Shown piece after piece: positions 1 through 5,242 of a stretch of 5,242 nucleotides of DNA. A program made the translations under genes and the position numbers. The stretch comes from CSP1-8 sp049688015 (GTDB lineage: Bacteria; Desulfobacterota; Deferrimicrobia; Deferrimicrobiales; Deferrimicrobiaceae). The notes below the pieces were generated by a model. The model worked only from the letters and a program-made list of their open reading frames with translations, did not search any database and had not been told where the DNA came from. Where the stretch lies: contig JBAVJZ010000186.1 of NCBI GenBank assembly GCA_049688015.1, positions 1 through 5,242 of the forward strand, written 5' to 3'. Position 1 is the first letter of the stretch; the number at the start of each line of letters is the position of its first letter.

Positions 1-347
1 AGGCCCAGGTTGAGGATCGTGTCCATCATCCCCGGCATCGAGAACCTTGCTCCCGACCGCACCGACACGAGCAACGGGTTCTTCGGCTCCCCGAATTTTT
101 TCCCCGTGACCTTTTCCAGGCGCGCCAGTTGCGCGGCGATCTCCCGGTTCACGTCGGCAGGAATCTTCCCCCTGTTCTTGTAGTAGAGAGTGCAAACATC
201 CGTGCCGATGGTGAATCCCGGGGGAACGGGGACGCCCAGCTTCGTCATCTCGGCGAGGCCGGCGCCTTTTCCGCCGAGAATGTCCTTCATCGCGCCGTGT
301 CCTTCGGCTTTTCCGCCGCCGAAGAAAAACACCCGCTTGGTGGGCAT
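1..347 (-). CDS. ppdK: Pyruvate, phosphate dikinase, N-terminal part (runs off the window edge)
   Basis: The visible 115 residues are the start of pyruvate phosphate dikinase, a cytoplasmic enzyme that interconverts pyruvate + ATP + phosphate and phosphoenolpyruvate + AMP + pyrophosphate. The protein opens with MPTKRVFFFGGGKAEG. It continues with the N-terminal nucleotide-binding-domain signature GGKGAGLAEMTKLGVPVPPG at residues 25-44, then VSVRSGARFSMPGMMDTI at 94-111. These contain the Lys (27) and Arg (97) that family knowledge places in ATP binding. A full-length enzyme has about 880-900 residues, so the phosphohistidine and PEP/pyruvate domains lie outside the window. The ATG at 347 is preceded by GGAGGGGG, with the GGAGG core 9 bases upstream. 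It lies 21 bases after the glyS stop with no terminator between, so it is probably cotranscribed with glyQS. The family assignment is firm. Whether it works toward PEP synthesis or toward ATP/pyruvate cannot be read here. Confidence 0.95.
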   Translation of the reverse strand, partial: MPTKRVFFFGGGKAEGHGAMKDILGGKGAGLAEMTKLGVPVPPGFTIGTDVCTLYYKNRGKIPADVNREIAAQLARLEKVTGKKFGEPKNPLLVSVRSGARFSMPGMMDTILNLG

Positions 348-368
348 TCGCTTCCCCCTCCGGTCCCC

Positions 369-2450
369 TTATTTTTGCTGTCCGACGGCTATGCGGGAAA
401 AATCCGCCACCGAGGCGATCAGGCCGGACAGGTTTTTCAGGAGAGCCAGCCGGTTGTTTTTCACCTTCTCCTCCTTCGCCATCACGAGGACCTTCACGAA
501 GAACGCCGCCACGAGCGGCTGGAGGCTGGCCATCTCGCGGAACGCCTCGGCGTACATCCCGCTCCGGGTCGCGGCATGCACCTTTTCCGATACCTCCCCG
601 ACGGCCTTGTGAAGCGCACGCTCCTCCTCATGCTCGAAGAGCGCCTCCGACACGTTGAACGGACCCGCGTATCCCTTCGTGATGTTGATCGCCCTCTTGA
701 ACACCTCGACCAGCGGTTCGAATGCCGCTTCCTGGCGGAACGTGACGAGGGCCGAGAGCCTCGCGCGCATGTCCACGACATCGGTGAGCCCCGCGGAGAG
801 AACCGCGTCCACCAGATCCCCCGGGGTTTTGCGGGACGTCCACAGGTTCACAATCCGCCCGGTGATGAATTCCATCACTTTGCGTTTCACCTCGCCGGCC
901 GGCGACTTGAGTTTTCCGCCGAGCGTGGCGAGCGATTTGTCCACCAGCCCCTCCAGCGGTATCCGAAGTCCCTTCGCCTCGAGGATGGAAAGGATCCCGA
1001 GGGTTTGCCTGCGAAGACCGTACGGGTCGGCCGTACCGGTGGGAATCAGTCCCACCCCGAAGCAGCCGCATACCATGTCGATCTTGTCCGCGATGGCCAC
1101 GGCGGCGCCCACGTCGGTTTCCGGCAGCTCGTCGGACATCCCCTTGGGAAGATAGTGCTCATACACCGCCTGTGCCGTTTCCTCGTTCTCCCCGGTCTTC
1201 CGTGCGTAATCACGCCCCATGACCCCCTGAAGCTCGGGGAACTCCTTGACAACCCCTGCCGTGAGGTCGGCCTTCGAGAGGATCGCGGCGCGCCGGCATT
1301 CCTCCGCCTTTGCGGGAAAGCCCGCCGAGGCGACGTACGCCGCGACCTCGGCCATCCGCTCCACTTTCTCCCAGTACGTTCCCAGGTCCGCCTGAAACAG
1401 AACGTCCTTGAGCGCCTGCCCCCGGTCGAACAGCGACTGCTTCAGGTCGTCCTGGTAGTAGAATTCCGCATCCGACAGGCGGGCGCGTATGACCCGCTCG
1501 TTCCCGACCACCACCACCTGGCTGTCGGGGACGATCATGTTCGAGACGAAGGCGAAACCGGGGAAGAGGTTCCCGCGCTCGTCCTCGAACACGAAATATT
1601 TCTGGTTGTTGCGCATGCTGGTGATAAGGATCTCGCGAGGAAGGGCAAGGTATTTCTCCTCGAACCGCCCCACCAGGACCACAGGGTACTCGACCAGGTT
1701 GGCGACGGTTTCCACAAGCGGCTCGTCCTCGATCCATTTCCTCCCGATCTCTTTCTCCGCGTCCCTTATCCCGGCGCGGATCTTATCCTTGCGGACCTCG
1801 AGGTCGACGAACACCTTCGCTTCCGCAAGCTTGTCGACATACTCGTCCGAAGAGGCGAGATGGATCGCGCCGGGCGCGAGGAAGCGGTGCCCGTGCGTTG
1901 TGGCCCCCGCCGTCACGTTTCCGAACGACAACGGAATGACCTTCTCGCCGTAGAGGGAGATGATCCAGTGCACGGGGCGGGCGAAACGGACGTCCAGGTC
2001 GGCCCACCGCATCGTCTTCTTGAAGGGGATCGTCGGAATCCAGTCCGAGACGAGTTTCGGGAGAACGTCTTCGACGGGTCCTGCCGCCTCTTCCCTCACG
2101 TAGCCGAGGTACTCTCCCCGGTCCGACCGGAACAGCTTCATATCGGAGACGGGCACCCCCTGTCCCCTGGCAAATCCCTCCGCCGCCTTGGTCGGTTTCC
2201 CGGAAGCGTCGAAGGCAACGCTCTTGGGGGGACCCAGAACGGTTTCCTCCGCCCCCTGCTGCCGGTCCTCCAGATCCCGGACGATATATGTCAGGCGGCG
2301 GGGAGTGCCGCAGATATCGACCCGGCTGAAAGAGAGCCTCCCCTTTTTCAGAACCTCGGCGAACTGCTGACCGCCGTACCAGAGTGCGGGCCCCACAAAC
2401 CCTGCGGGGATCTCCTCGCACCCAATCTCCAACAAGTAGTCGCGTCCCAT
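369..2450 (-). CDS. glyS: Glycyl-tRNA synthetase beta subunit
   Basis: This 693-residue protein is the beta chain of the alpha2beta2-type glycyl-tRNA synthetase, and its length is typical. It provides tRNA recognition, including the anticodon-binding region, while GlyQ carries the aminoacylation active site. The start is classic: YLLEIGCEEIPAGFV at residues 5-19 and CGTPRRLTYIVRDL at 47-60. Family blocks follow: MRWADLDVRFARPVHWIISL at 147-166, then an HD-like region with LQGVMGRDYA at 407-416, EHYLPKGMSDELP at 431-443 and IADKIDMVCGCFGVGLIPTG at 453-472, followed by ADPYGLRR at 474-481. The C-terminal DALR-type anticodon-binding domain spans roughly 580-690. The ATG at 2450 fits the normal N-terminus. 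Its ribosome site is modest (AGGA 11 bases upstream, plus a GAGAG run), 28 bases after the glyQ stop. One oddity is FFVKVLVM at 650-657, where I expect an acidic residue after FF. The frame is intact throughout. Confidence 0.98.
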   Translation of the reverse strand: MGRDYLLEIGCEEIPAGFVGPALWYGGQQFAEVLKKGRLSFSRVDICGTPRRLTYIVRDLEDRQQGAEETVLGPPKSVAFDASGKPTKAAEGFARGQGVPVSDMKLFRSDRGEYLGYVREEAAGPVEDVLPKLVSDWIPTIPFKKTMRWADLDVRFARPVHWIISLYGEKVIPLSFGNVTAGATTHGHRFLAPGAIHLASSDEYVDKLAEAKVFVDLEVRKDKIRAGIRDAEKEIGRKWIEDEPLVETVANLVEYPVVLVGRFEEKYLALPREILITSMRNNQKYFVFEDERGNLFPGFAFVSNMIVPDSQVVVVGNERVIRARLSDAEFYYQDDLKQSLFDRGQALKDVLFQADLGTYWEKVERMAEVAAYVASAGFPAKAEECRRAAILSKADLTAGVVKEFPELQGVMGRDYARKTGENEETAQAVYEHYLPKGMSDELPETDVGAAVAIADKIDMVCGCFGVGLIPTGTADPYGLRRQTLGILSILEAKGLRIPLEGLVDKSLATLGGKLKSPAGEVKRKVMEFITGRIVNLWTSRKTPGDLVDAVLSAGLTDVVDMRARLSALVTFRQEAAFEPLVEVFKRAINITKGYAGPFNVSEALFEHEEERALHKAVGEVSEKVHAATRSGMYAEAFREMASLQPLVAAFFVKVLVMAKEEKVKNNRLALLKNLSGLIASVADFSRIAVGQQK

Positions 2451-2478
2451 ATCTCTCTTCTTCCTGATCGATGGTTTC

Positions 2479-3357
2479 TCAATCGGAAAACTTGTTGAGC
2501 AACGGGTACCCCTGCTCCTCCCGGGACTTCAGATACCCGGTCGCGCACAGGCGGGCCAGGTTGCGCACCCTGCCGATGTAGGAAGTGCGCTCCGTCACGG
2601 ATATGGCCCCGCGCGCATCAAGCATGTTGAACGCGTGGGAACACTTGAGACAGTAGTCGTAGGCCGGCAGAACGAGATTTACCTCTATCAGGCGCAGGCA
2701 CTCCTTTTCATACATCTGGAACAGGGAAAAGAGCATCGGGATGTCTGCCGCCTCGAAATTGTACTTCGAGAATTCGACCTCCCCGCGATGGTGCACGTCT
2801 CCATACGTCACCTTGCCGACCCACTTCAGATCGAACACGTTCTCCACGTTCTGGAGGTACATCGCGATACGTTCGATGCCGTAGGTGATCTCCCCGGACA
2901 CGGGCTTCAGATCGATCCCGCCGCACTGCTGGAAATAGGTGAACTGGGTGATCTCCATCCCGTCCAGCCACACTTCCCACCCCAGCCCCCAGGCTCCGAG
3001 GGTGGGGGACTCCCAGTCGTCCTCCACGAGGCGGATGTCGTGCTTCAGAGGGTCGATACCGACCGCCTTGAGGGAGTCCAGGTACATCTCCACGTAATCG
3101 TACGGGCAGGGCTTCATGATGACCTGGAACTGGTAGTAGTGCTGAAGCCGGTTCGGATTCTCCCCGTATCGGCCGTCGGTCGGGCGGCGGGAAGGTTCGA
3201 CATAGGCGGTGTTCCACGGCTCCGGGCCCAGCGCCCGAAGGAAGGTCGCCGGGTTGAACGTCCCGGCCCCCACTTCGATGTCGTAAGGCTGGTGCAGCAC
3301 ACACCCTTTATCCGCCCAGAACTGTTGCAGGGCGAGGACAAGGTCCTGGAAAAGCAC
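2479..3357 (-). CDS. glyQ: Glycyl-tRNA synthetase alpha subunit
   Basis: GlyQ is the catalytic class II subunit that activates glycine with ATP and charges tRNA-Gly together with GlyS in the cytoplasm. The 292 residues match the family's usual length and are near-canonical: HQPYDIEVGAGTFNPATFLR at residues 22-41, then motif-2-like EPSRRPTDGRYGENPNRLQH starting at 54. Further on come VEDDWESPTLGAWGLGWEVW and the run WLDGMEITQFTYFQQCGGID, which form the glycine pocket and dimer core in known structures. The C-terminal region contains LDARGAISVTERTSYIGRVR. The start codon is GTG at 3357; it is supported by GGGAGGA ending 4 bases upstream and by alignment of the following LFQDLVLALQQFW with usual GlyQ N-termini. 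It is the first gene of the glyQ-glyS-ppdK run and has its own promoter candidate in the 86-base gap after recO. No fusion with glyS and no broken motif is seen. Confidence 0.98.
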   Translation of the reverse strand: MLFQDLVLALQQFWADKGCVLHQPYDIEVGAGTFNPATFLRALGPEPWNTAYVEPSRRPTDGRYGENPNRLQHYYQFQVIMKPCPYDYVEMYLDSLKAVGIDPLKHDIRLVEDDWESPTLGAWGLGWEVWLDGMEITQFTYFQQCGGIDLKPVSGEITYGIERIAMYLQNVENVFDLKWVGKVTYGDVHHRGEVEFSKYNFEAADIPMLFSLFQMYEKECLRLIEVNLVLPAYDYCLKCSHAFNMLDARGAISVTERTSYIGRVRNLARLCATGYLKSREEQGYPLLNKFSD

Positions 3358-3361
3358 TGCG

Positions 3362-3368
3362 TCCTCCC
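3362..3368 (-). promoter_or_regulatory. Ribosome binding site of glyQ
   Basis: On the minus strand GGGAGGA ends 4 bases before the GTG at 3357. This near-perfect Shine-Dalgarno sequence is what selects a GTG as the glyQ start, since no ATG lies at an equivalent place and no suitable in-frame start was seen just upstream. Confidence 0.8.
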
Positions 3369-3387
3369 GTTTGAAACGTGATACGGT

Positions 3388-3417
3388 TACATATCATCCC
3401 CTGTATGAGGCTGTCAA
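3388..3417 (-). promoter_or_regulatory. Sigma70-type promoter candidate for glyQ-glyS-ppdK
   Basis: Reading the minus strand, a perfect TTGACA (-35 box, 3412-3417) lies in the recO-glyQ gap. The -10 box is less certain: TATGTA at 3388-3393 has 18-base spacing, and GATATG (3390-3395) or TGATAT (3391-3396) give 16 or 15. Each matches TATAAT at only three positions. The bases upstream of TTGACA are A/T rich (TTGTTTTTATAACGATATTCC, split here as TTGTTTTTATAA then CGATATTCC) and could act as an UP element. Transcription would start near 3380 and leave only about 25 bases of leader before the GTG. That is too short for a T-box or other riboswitch, so simple growth-linked expression is the likeliest reading. 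Confidence 0.6.
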
Positions 3418-3443
3418 GGAATATCGTTATAAAAACAAGGGTT

Positions 3444-4199
3444 TTACGGTTTCCGGCCTTCGGAATCGACGCTCAGGCTCCGTAAGCCGACCCCAATGTT
3501 CCACTCGAGATATTTTGGTATAACCATTTGTAATTCTTCCAGTATTATTTCTGGGATCCGAACTCGCCCGATGGTGGCAGGAGACGACGCCTGGAGGGCC
3601 CTCCAGGTCCGGACCGCCCCGAGGGAGAGGGGATGGCCACCTTTCCCGGAGCAGGCGAGGCAGTAGAGCCTACCCTCGGAGACGACGAACCGGAAAGACC
3701 CGCTTTCCGTCCTGCCGCACCGATGGCACCCCGACAATTCCGGTCCCCACCCCCCCAAGGAGAGAAAGGCGGCTTCCGCTTTCCTCCCGACGGATGCGGG
3801 GGTCTCCCCCCCGGAAAGGGACCGGAATCCGGCCAGGAGGAAGGCGAATGCCTTCGTTTTGTGCCCGGACTGGGGGAAGAGCGACGAAGCGAGCTCCAGC
3901 AGGTAGTCGGCGTACCGGACCCTGTCCCAATCCGCCACGATATCCCAAAAGGAGACGAGGATCGACGCCGACGTGAGGATCGGCATCCTCCGCGGCTCCT
4001 CCGTCCAGGCCACCTCGAGGAGAAAGTACTTCTGCAGTGCCCCTCCGAAGCGTTTCCGGCTTCGGCGGGCGGCCTTGGCGACGACGCTTACCGCCCCGTC
4101 GGTTTCCGTGAAAAAAGCGAGCCGCCTGTCCGCTTCCCCCATATCCGCGGAACGTACGAGGAATGCCCGGGAGGACCGGAAGGAACGCCGGCCGGCCAT
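3444..4199 (-). CDS. recO: DNA repair protein RecO
   Basis: RecO works with RecR (and RecF) to load RecA onto SSB-coated single-stranded DNA during recombinational gap repair. Read from the ATG at 4199, the protein has 251 residues, a normal RecO length. The N-terminal OB-fold region (about 8-80) contains FLVRSADMGEADRRLAFFTE at 13-32 and VVAKAARRSRKRFGGALQ at 39-56, the basic DNA-binding pattern of the family. A helical domain follows, with a zinc-finger-like set CHRC (158-161) and CLAC (180-183), found in some RecO proteins and lost in others. Only AGGA with 3-base spacing precedes the ATG, so initiation may be weak. The frame stays open upstream to a GTG at 4340, but that adds a proline-rich stretch unlike RecO and lacks a ribosome site. 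The last 40-odd codons include an AT-rich patch with three ATA codons, unlike the rest of the gene. It ends in TAA 86 bases before glyQ. Confidence 0.93.
   Translation of the reverse strand: MAGRRSFRSSRAFLVRSADMGEADRRLAFFTETDGAVSVVAKAARRSRKRFGGALQKYFLLEVAWTEEPRRMPILTSASILVSFWDIVADWDRVRYADYLLELASSLFPQSGHKTKAFAFLLAGFRSLSGGETPASVGRKAEAAFLSLGGWGPELSGCHRCGRTESGSFRFVVSEGRLYCLACSGKGGHPLSLGAVRTWRALQASSPATIGRVRIPEIILEELQMVIPKYLEWNIGVGLRSLSVDSEGRKP
3590..3607. repeat. 18-base perfect palindrome inside recO
   Basis: CCTGGAGGGCCCTCCAGG equals its own reverse complement. It lies in coding sequence of recO around residues 198-204 (TWRALQA) and uses ordinary codons for this genome, so it may be chance. With no loop it cannot make a strong hairpin without sacrificing central pairs. 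A dimeric protein site is possible but nothing else supports one. Confidence 0.7.
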
Positions 4200-4374
4200 C
4201 TTTCCTACCGGCCGTCCGGCGGAGCTTCGACCGGTGCGTTGGGAAGGCGGTCCCGCACCCGGAGGCGGGAACGGAACGGGCGGGGTCGGGTTCGGGCGAA
4301 CAGGTCCTCCCTGGCTTTCAAGCTTCCTCCCCCACGGCACATCGCATTACCGGAACGGGTTCCCCGTCGGCGCC
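4200..4374 (-). other. 175-base gap between rodZ and recO, no convincing gene
   Basis: This GC-rich spacer is long for an otherwise tight gene run. Two readings are open on the minus strand. One is an in-frame extension of recO from a GTG at 4340, giving a 47-residue proline-rich lead with no ribosome site. The other is a 38-codon ORF with TTG at 4321, preceded by GGAGGA at 3-base spacing, ending in TAG at 4205-4207; that TAG overlaps the AGGA of recO. The peptide would be arginine-rich (10 of 38) and resembles nothing I know. A short inverted repeat, GGAAC-GG-GTTCC at 4352-4363, follows the rodZ stop but has no T run, so it is not a classic terminator. I see no promoter matching consensus here. 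Confidence 0.5.
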
Positions 4375-5193
4375 CTACTCTCCCAGCGTGATCTCCTTCA
4401 CTTCCCCTCTCTCCCCGAAGGGAGGAAGCAGCTTTCCGTTCAGTGTCCCGATCACACCCCCCGCGTTCCCGATCTTCAGGTAGATCTTTTCCCGGGCCTG
4501 AATGCTGAGGCGGTCCCCCGGATACAGCATGACGTCGACGGGATCCGACCCGTCGTGGCTGTACATGATCCACGTCAGTTCCCTTGCCTCCAGGAACAGC
4601 GACGACAAGGTGTGGGAGGGAGCAGACGCCGGTTCGCCTCCTCCCGCGATGGTCACCGTTTTCTGCTCGGGAACAGGGGAAGGCTCCACCGCCTGGTGGC
4701 TACTTTCCGCCACGTTGTCGGACGTTGGAGGGGAGATGGCGGCCGGAGGGGAAATCGGGATGGGGGGAGGAGCGGACGTCTCCCCCAACTCGGCAGGAGA
4801 AGGAGGGCGAAGCGTCGTGTGCCTCGCGTACCAGGCGAGAAAAACACCGATCACAAGCACCGCAACGGTGGCGATCGCATACGCCGTGCGGCGGCTTCCC
4901 CGCCGCCGCTCGCGTTCCAGCCACTCCGGCTTGGCGTGAAAAGGGGTTTCATCGACCGACCGCTTTTCGAGGAAAGCAAAGTATTCCGACTGCACCGGAT
5001 CGGGATCCACCGAAAGGAAGAACGCATAGGCGCGGATGAATCCGGTGGAAAATACCTTGGGCGGCCACCGGGAGTAGTCTCCCTCCTCGATGCCACGCAG
5101 GTACTTCTGGCTGATGCGCACCTGAAGGGAGACCTCTTCCAGGGTCTTTCCCATCTCTTCCCGACGCTTCCTCCAGTCCCCTCCCGCTCCCAT
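4375..5193 (-). CDS. rodZ: RodZ-family cell-shape protein (HTH, one membrane helix, DUF4115)
   Basis: This 272-residue protein has the three-part RodZ layout. A cytoplasmic helix-turn-helix domain (about 7-66) includes the family signature YLRGIEEGDYSRWPPKVFST at 31-50 and GFIRAYAFFLSVDPD at 51-65. A basic stretch ERERRRGSRR (93-102) precedes a single membrane helix at about 103-123 (TAYAIATVAVLVIGVFLAWYA). A proline/serine-rich linker (125-200) then leads to a C-terminal DUF4115 domain (201-272), with ELTWIMYSHDGSDPVDVMLY and KIGNAGGVIGTLNGK as landmarks. The basic flank predicts an N-in, C-out topology. In studied bacteria RodZ binds MreB through its HTH domain and links it to wall synthesis at the inner membrane. 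No mreB is in view, so that role is inferred from family. I chose ATG at 5193 over GTG at 5199 because the Shine-Dalgarno sequence GGGAGGT overlaps that GTG. Confidence 0.88.
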   Translation of the reverse strand: MGAGGDWRKRREEMGKTLEEVSLQVRISQKYLRGIEEGDYSRWPPKVFSTGFIRAYAFFLSVDPDPVQSEYFAFLEKRSVDETPFHAKPEWLERERRRGSRRTAYAIATVAVLVIGVFLAWYARHTTLRPPSPAELGETSAPPPIPISPPAAISPPTSDNVAESSHQAVEPSPVPEQKTVTIAGGGEPASAPSHTLSSLFLEARELTWIMYSHDGSDPVDVMLYPGDRLSIQAREKIYLKIGNAGGVIGTLNGKLLPPFGERGEVKEITLGE

Positions 5194-5197
5194 TCCC

Positions 5198-5204
5198 ACC
5201 TCCC
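5198..5204 (-). promoter_or_regulatory. Ribosome binding site that fixes the rodZ start
   Basis: GGGAGGT on the minus strand ends 4 bases before the ATG at 5193. It overlaps both the TAG stop (5204-5206) of the upstream gene and the alternative GTG at 5199. This rules out the GTG as an efficient start and suggests that translation of rodZ is coupled to the gene before it. Confidence 0.75.
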
Positions 5205-5242
5205 TACGGCTTTTCCTGCCCGAGAATGTTCAGGTACTTCGC
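5204..5242 (-). CDS. C-terminal end of an unidentified upstream gene
   Basis: The minus-strand frame reads AKYLNILGQEKP and then TAG, with the gene body beyond the window edge. The stop lies 10 bases before the rodZ ATG and shares bases with its Shine-Dalgarno sequence, the usual geometry of two genes in one operon. The AKYL... residues would suit a helical tail such as a TPR repeat end, but twelve residues do not identify a family. A chance open stretch is possible, since 13 codons without an earlier stop is common in GC-rich DNA. Confidence 0.5.
   Translation of the reverse strand, partial: AKYLNILGQEKP

Noticed and set aside
892..905. 14-base perfect palindrome TCGCCGGCCGGCGA within glyS
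   Set aside because: It is all but pure G/C in a GC-rich coding region, where such symmetry arises readily by chance; no second copy was noticed.
129..2498. A 789-codon open frame on the plus strand opposite ppdK and glyS
   Set aside because: It is antisense to two unmistakable genes, has an Arg/His/Pro/Leu-rich composition typical of reverse frames in GC-rich DNA, and shows no recognisable domain. The lack of stops follows from the codon bias of glyS.
2635..3381. A 248-codon plus-strand open frame opposite glyQ
   Set aside because: It is a mirror of a highly conserved gene, with repeated Val/His/Leu runs produced by the reverse complement of GlyQ codons and no family resemblance.
3358..3443. 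T-box or other riboswitch ahead of glyQ
   Set aside because: The whole gap is 86 bases and the predicted leader about 25, too short for a T-box; no T-box core sequence is present.
3425..3446. Possible terminator after recO (minus strand AAAAC-CCTT-GTTTT followed by T/A bases)
   Set aside because: The stem is only five mostly A-T pairs, far too weak for an intrinsic terminator. The bases are better explained as A/T-rich promoter upstream sequence.
4200..4340. N-terminal extension of RecO from the GTG at 4340
   Set aside because: The added 47 residues are proline- and glycine-rich, lack a ribosome site before the GTG, and precede the point where RecO homology begins. The ATG at 4199 gives the normal family length.
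4352..4363. Inverted repeat GGAAC-GG-GTTCC after rodZ as a terminator
   Set aside because: A usable stem has about four pairs once a loop is allowed, and no T run follows on either strand.

Overview
This window looks like an ordinary chromosomal segment of a GC-rich bacterium. Every recognisable gene lies on the minus strand, so reading from high to low coordinates gives the order: an unidentified 3' gene end, rodZ, recO, glyQ, glyS and the 5' part of ppdK. Separate GlyQ and GlyS chains (the alpha2beta2-type glycyl-tRNA synthetase) followed by pyruvate phosphate dikinase, with recO and a RodZ-family gene upstream, recall the order I associate with Geobacter-like Deltaproteobacteria (Desulfobacterota/Desulfuromonadota). 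That placement is inference from gene order and protein style; the sequence alone does not fix the taxon.

Layout by region. 5204-5242 holds the last 12 codons and stop of an upstream gene. Its stop overlaps the ribosome binding site of rodZ (4375-5193), a membrane-anchored cell-shape protein with a cytoplasmic helix-turn-helix domain. A 175-base gap (4200-4374) with no convincing gene separates rodZ from recO (3444-4199), a zinc-finger-type RecO DNA repair protein. The 86 bases between recO and glyQ (3358-3443) are AT-rich. They carry a perfect TTGACA -35 box and a strong Shine-Dalgarno sequence, so glyQ (2479-3357), glyS (369-2450) and ppdK (from 347 past the window edge) probably form a transcription unit with its own promoter. 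The spacers inside that unit are 28 and 21 bases, and I see no terminator in either.

Functionally the window joins cell-shape control (RodZ), recombinational repair (RecO), charging of tRNA-Gly (GlyQ and GlyS, two subunits of one enzyme) and pyruvate/phosphoenolpyruvate interconversion (PpdK). These are housekeeping tasks whose linkage probably reflects conserved neighbourhood rather than a shared pathway.

I found no mobile element, CRISPR array, tRNA, rRNA, phage gene or defence system, and no sign of an undescribed system. The oddities are small: a 40-base patch of about 22% GC inside the 3' end of recO, an 18-base perfect palindrome in recO, an unexplained rodZ-recO gap with a weak small-ORF candidate, and a substitution in a usually conserved GlyS C-terminal motif.
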